Positions 6,244 through 7,790 of a stretch of 7,790 nucleotides of DNA are shown here, piece by piece. The notes below the pieces were generated by a model. It was not told where the DNA came from and ran no database searches. It saw only the letters and a program-made list of their open reading frames with translations. The stretch is from Candidatus Omnitrophota bacterium (GTDB lineage: Bacteria; Omnitrophota; Gorgyraeia; Aquiviventales; Aquiviventaceae), in assembly GCA_016193195.1 (NCBI GenBank), contig JACPSQ010000037.1:1-7790 (forward strand). The letters are read 5' to 3'. Made by a program: the position numbers and the translations under genes. Position 1 is the stretch's first letter; each line of letters opens with the position of its first letter.

Positions 6244-6343
6244 TTCAAGGGAAGTCTCCTGGCACACCGCACCCCTTGAACCTTCAACCTTGCCCGCCAC
6301 ACTGCGTGGCGGGTCCGCCATGCGTTGTGGCGGAAACCTTGAA
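6244..6343. repeat. heptamer repeats around two GC-rich hairpins
   Basis: The heptad CCTTGAA (6274-6280) is followed in phase by CCTTCAA (6281-6287) and CCTTGCC (6288-6294). Another CCTTGAA lies at 6337-6343 and its inverse TTCAAGG at 6244-6250. In between are two hairpins: a perfect 8-base stem CCCGCCAC/GTGGCGGG with a 5-base loop (6293-6313), and CCGCCA/TGGCGG (6315-6333). They lie just after the major pilin stop (6352) on the transcript. No T-tract follows on the minus strand, so they look more like an mRNA-stabilising or attenuating structure than an intrinsic terminator. Confidence 0.7.
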
Positions 6344-6351
6344 CGAGGGTG

Positions 6352-6771
6352 TTAAGGACACGCCACACACACGGCTGCTAACGATAACTCAAACCGTCCG
6401 GTGGCGGGAATGTAGTTGTAGCACCCACCGTTCGGCCCTCTGAAGGCCGTCGCCGTACACCTGCTCCAGCCGTCGGCGCCTCCCTGGGTGACTGGTTCCG
6501 TCACGTTGCCAAAGCACTGGTCCGCCACCGCAGGACCACAGTCGGCCGGGGCCGCCGGCCCATTAAGCGACGCGGGAAACGCCTTCGTCGGACTCGAGGC
6601 GGCATAAAAGAGCATGATCCCCGCCCGGACCGCGCCCACCGTCCCCTCTTCTGAGGCCCTCTTCGCCTGGGCGGTCAGGTCGACAAATCTCGGGATCGCG
6701 ATCGCGGCTAAGAAACCGATGACGACCAAGACGACGACCAATTCAATCAGCGTAAACCCCGTCCGTTTCAT
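6352..6771 (-). CDS. MshA-like type IV major prepilin
   Basis: This 139-residue prepilin starts MKRTG, then FTLIELVVVLVVIGFLAAIAIPRF. It is cleaved after G5, and Phe becomes the methylated first residue with Glu at +5 (E10). The continuation IPRFVDLTAQAK, then EEGTVGAVRAGIMLFYAA (41-58), is the alpha1 pattern of MSHA-type pilins. The C-terminal domain holds six cysteines (78, 86, 105, 117, 135, 138) in a Gly/Pro-rich fold, more than the usual single pair. A strong GAGGAG Shine-Dalgarno sits about 4-5 bases before the ATG. It is the best-initiated gene of the locus and lies apart from its neighbours behind a terminator-like repeat and before hairpins. This fits a highly expressed fibre subunit. 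A GspG-like pseudopilin is the alternative, but the MSHA-like motif and gene context favour a pilus. Confidence 0.87.
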   Translation of the reverse strand: MKRTGFTLIELVVVLVVIGFLAAIAIPRFVDLTAQAKRASEEGTVGAVRAGIMLFYAASSPTKAFPASLNGPAAPADCGPAVADQCFGNVTEPVTQGGADGWSRCTATAFRGPNGGCYNYIPATGRFELSLAAVCVACP

Positions 6772-6785
6772 CGCTCCTCCTCTGT

Positions 6786-6878
6786 AAAAAGATTACAGTG
6801 ATTTTGAAAAGCTGATTACGGTGATCACTGTAATCATCCTTTCAATCACCGTAATCGTTTTGAAAAATCACTGTAATC
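6786..6878 (-). terminator. nested inverted repeat with T-tract, terminator- or attenuator-like
   Basis: A 15-base perfect stem joins GATTACAGTGATTTT (6791-6805) and AAAATCACTGTAATC (6864-6878). Inside it GATTACGGTGAT (6814-6825) pairs perfectly with ATCACCGTAATC (6845-6856). Read in the direction of transcription, the outer stem ends directly before five T residues (6790-6786), as in an intrinsic terminator. The stem is AT-rich, so termination may be partial. It lies 15 bases after the GspF-like stop and directly before the pilin Shine-Dalgarno. It could separate or tune pilin expression relative to the platform gene. Confidence 0.55.
6791..6878. repeat. five copies of a GATTAC(A/G)GTGAT word
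   Basis: Forward copies start at 6791 and 6814; reverse-complement copies are at 6824-6835, 6845-6856 and 6867-6878. Spacing between neighbours of the same strand is 21-23 bases. The word and the 22-base spacing match the repeat at 979-1050, about 5.8 kb away, which has CAGAT where this one has GTGAT. TTGAAA-type spacers occur in both. Confidence 0.8.
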
Positions 6879-6892
6879 CCCTCCCATTGGTT

Positions 6893-7790
6893 CTAGCGTT
6901 TGAACACCTTCACGAGGTCCCACATGGGCACGAGGACCGCCGTCGCCATCACCAGCACCCCGATCCCCACGACGATCAGGAGCGCCGGCTCGAGATAGGT
7001 GACGAGCTTCTTGACGAAGTAGCGGACCTGCTGATCGTAGTAGTCCGAGACGCTCTGCAGGAGCTCATCCAATCGGCCCGCCTCCTCCCCGGTCGCGACC
7101 ATCTGGACCACGACGGGAGGAAACAGGGGTTCCCGTCTCAGCGCGTTGGCGAGATTGTCACCTCCTTTCACGCGATTGCGCACGTTGCCAATGACCTGTT
7201 GAACGTACCTATTATTCACGCTCTGACCAGCCAGCGCAAGTGTTTCCAGGATCGGGACGCCGGCGCGGTTCAGGGCGGCGACCACGCGGGCGAATCGAGA
7301 CATCGCCAGCTCCACGCACACCGGCCCGAGGAGGGGAAGCCGGAGCTTCCAGCGGTGCCAACGCAGCCGTCCGGCCGAGGTGCGGAGGTAGAGCAGCCAC
7401 CCCGCCGCCGCGCCGGCTAAGAGGAGCGCGATGAGCCACCCGAAGTGCGAGATGACGTAGCTGAGAGCCATGAGGAGCCGTGTTTGCAGCGGCAACTGGA
7501 TGTGGAGCGATTGGAACATCCTGGCAAACCTCGGGAGGACGAACACCACCATCGCGGTCATCGCGAAGGCCAGCGTCCCCAGCACGATGACGGGATACTG
7601 GAACGCCTGCTTGAGCTGGTTGCGCATCTCCATCTCCCATTCGAGGAGGTGCGCCAACTGGAGGAGGGTGTCGTCGAGCAGCCCGCCGGCTTCGCCGACC
7701 CTGATGAGCCCGAGCTCGACGGGCCCGAACGCCTTGGGATGGCGCGCCAGCGCCTGGGACAAGGTCCGGCCCTCCAGGAGGTCCTGATGC
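6893..7790 (-). CDS. GspF/PilC/MshG-family inner-membrane platform protein, 5' end cut by window edge
   Basis: The frame is open to base 7790 and gives 298 residues. The family is usually about 400 residues, so about 100 N-terminal residues lie outside. The fragment begins with the end of the first T2SSF domain, EGRTLSQALARHPKAFGP then GEAGGLLDDTL. The first membrane helix comes after FQYPVI and the second around HFGWLIALLLAGAAAGWLLY. The second T2SSF domain carries the repeat of the same pattern (GDNLANALRR, FPPVVVQMVATGEEAGRLDELL), and a last membrane helix is PALLIVVGIGVLVMATAVLVP. The protein is the polytopic platform on which the assembly ATPase acts. It is the first gene of the set in the window. 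The TTG at 7762 is only an internal Leu of this frame, not a start. Confidence 0.95.
   Translation of the reverse strand, partial: HQDLLEGRTLSQALARHPKAFGPVELGLIRVGEAGGLLDDTLLQLAHLLEWEMEMRNQLKQAFQYPVIVLGTLAFAMTAMVVFVLPRFARMFQSLHIQLPLQTRLLMALSYVISHFGWLIALLLAGAAAGWLLYLRTSAGRLRWHRWKLRLPLLGPVCVELAMSRFARVVAALNRAGVPILETLALAGQSVNNRYVQQVIGNVRNRVKGGDNLANALRREPLFPPVVVQMVATGEEAGRLDELLQSVSDYYDQQVRYFVKKLVTYLEPALLIVVGIGVLVMATAVLVPMWDLVKVFKR

Noticed and set aside
6821..7420. 199-residue plus-strand frame
   Set aside because: It begins inside the inverted repeat and runs antisense to the GspF-like gene, with no recognisable domain.

Overview
The window is a run of minus-strand genes from a GC-rich Gram-negative bacterium (I estimate roughly 60% GC by eye). 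An LpxL/HtrB-type acyltransferase implies lipid A and so an outer membrane. The phylum cannot be fixed from this window. The composition, the MSHA-like pilin locus and the intergenic heptamer repeats suggest an uncultivated or environmental lineage, but that is only an impression.

Read in the direction of transcription (7790 towards 1), the window starts inside a GspF/PilC/MshG-type inner-membrane platform gene. A 121-base gap follows, holding a terminator-like nested inverted repeat. Next comes a strong-RBS gene for an MshA-like major prepilin (6352-6771), then a gap with two GC-rich hairpins (6229-6351). Three minor-prepilin genes follow, tightly packed: a PilX/GspK-like protein lacking the conserved Glu5 (5332-6228), a PilV/MshD-like prepilin that overlaps it by 16 bases (4862-5347), and an MshO/PilW-like prepilin (4141-4848). 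After these come a PilM-PilN (GspL-like) fusion (2386-4029) and a PilO-like gene (1243-2331). The PilO-like frame runs without a stop through a 91-base palindromic repeat into a PilP/GspC/MshK-like domain that has its own signal peptide. A 342-base gap full of inverted word repeats separates this from the acyltransferase gene (900 to the window edge).

Together the pilus genes encode the fibre (major and minor pilins), the inner-membrane platform (GspF-like) and the alignment complex (PilM/N/O/P functions in only two open reading frames). The assembly ATPase, prepilin peptidase and secretin are not in this window. Content most resembles an MSHA-type type IV pilus locus, but the order differs from the Vibrio msh operon: here the pilin block comes before the alignment-complex genes. 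The acyltransferase is probably a separate transcription unit.

The non-coding DNA is the unusual part. Four of the intergenic gaps hold degenerate, often inverted repeats. Several keep a strict 7-base period (around 1091-1212, 2341-2375 and 6274-6294). Two others share a 12-base word, GATTAC-N-(C/G)-(A/T)-GAT-like, spaced about 22 bases apart (979-1050 and 6791-6878). I see no CRISPR, tRNA, rRNA, intact insertion sequence or phage gene, and no clearly new enzymatic or defence system.
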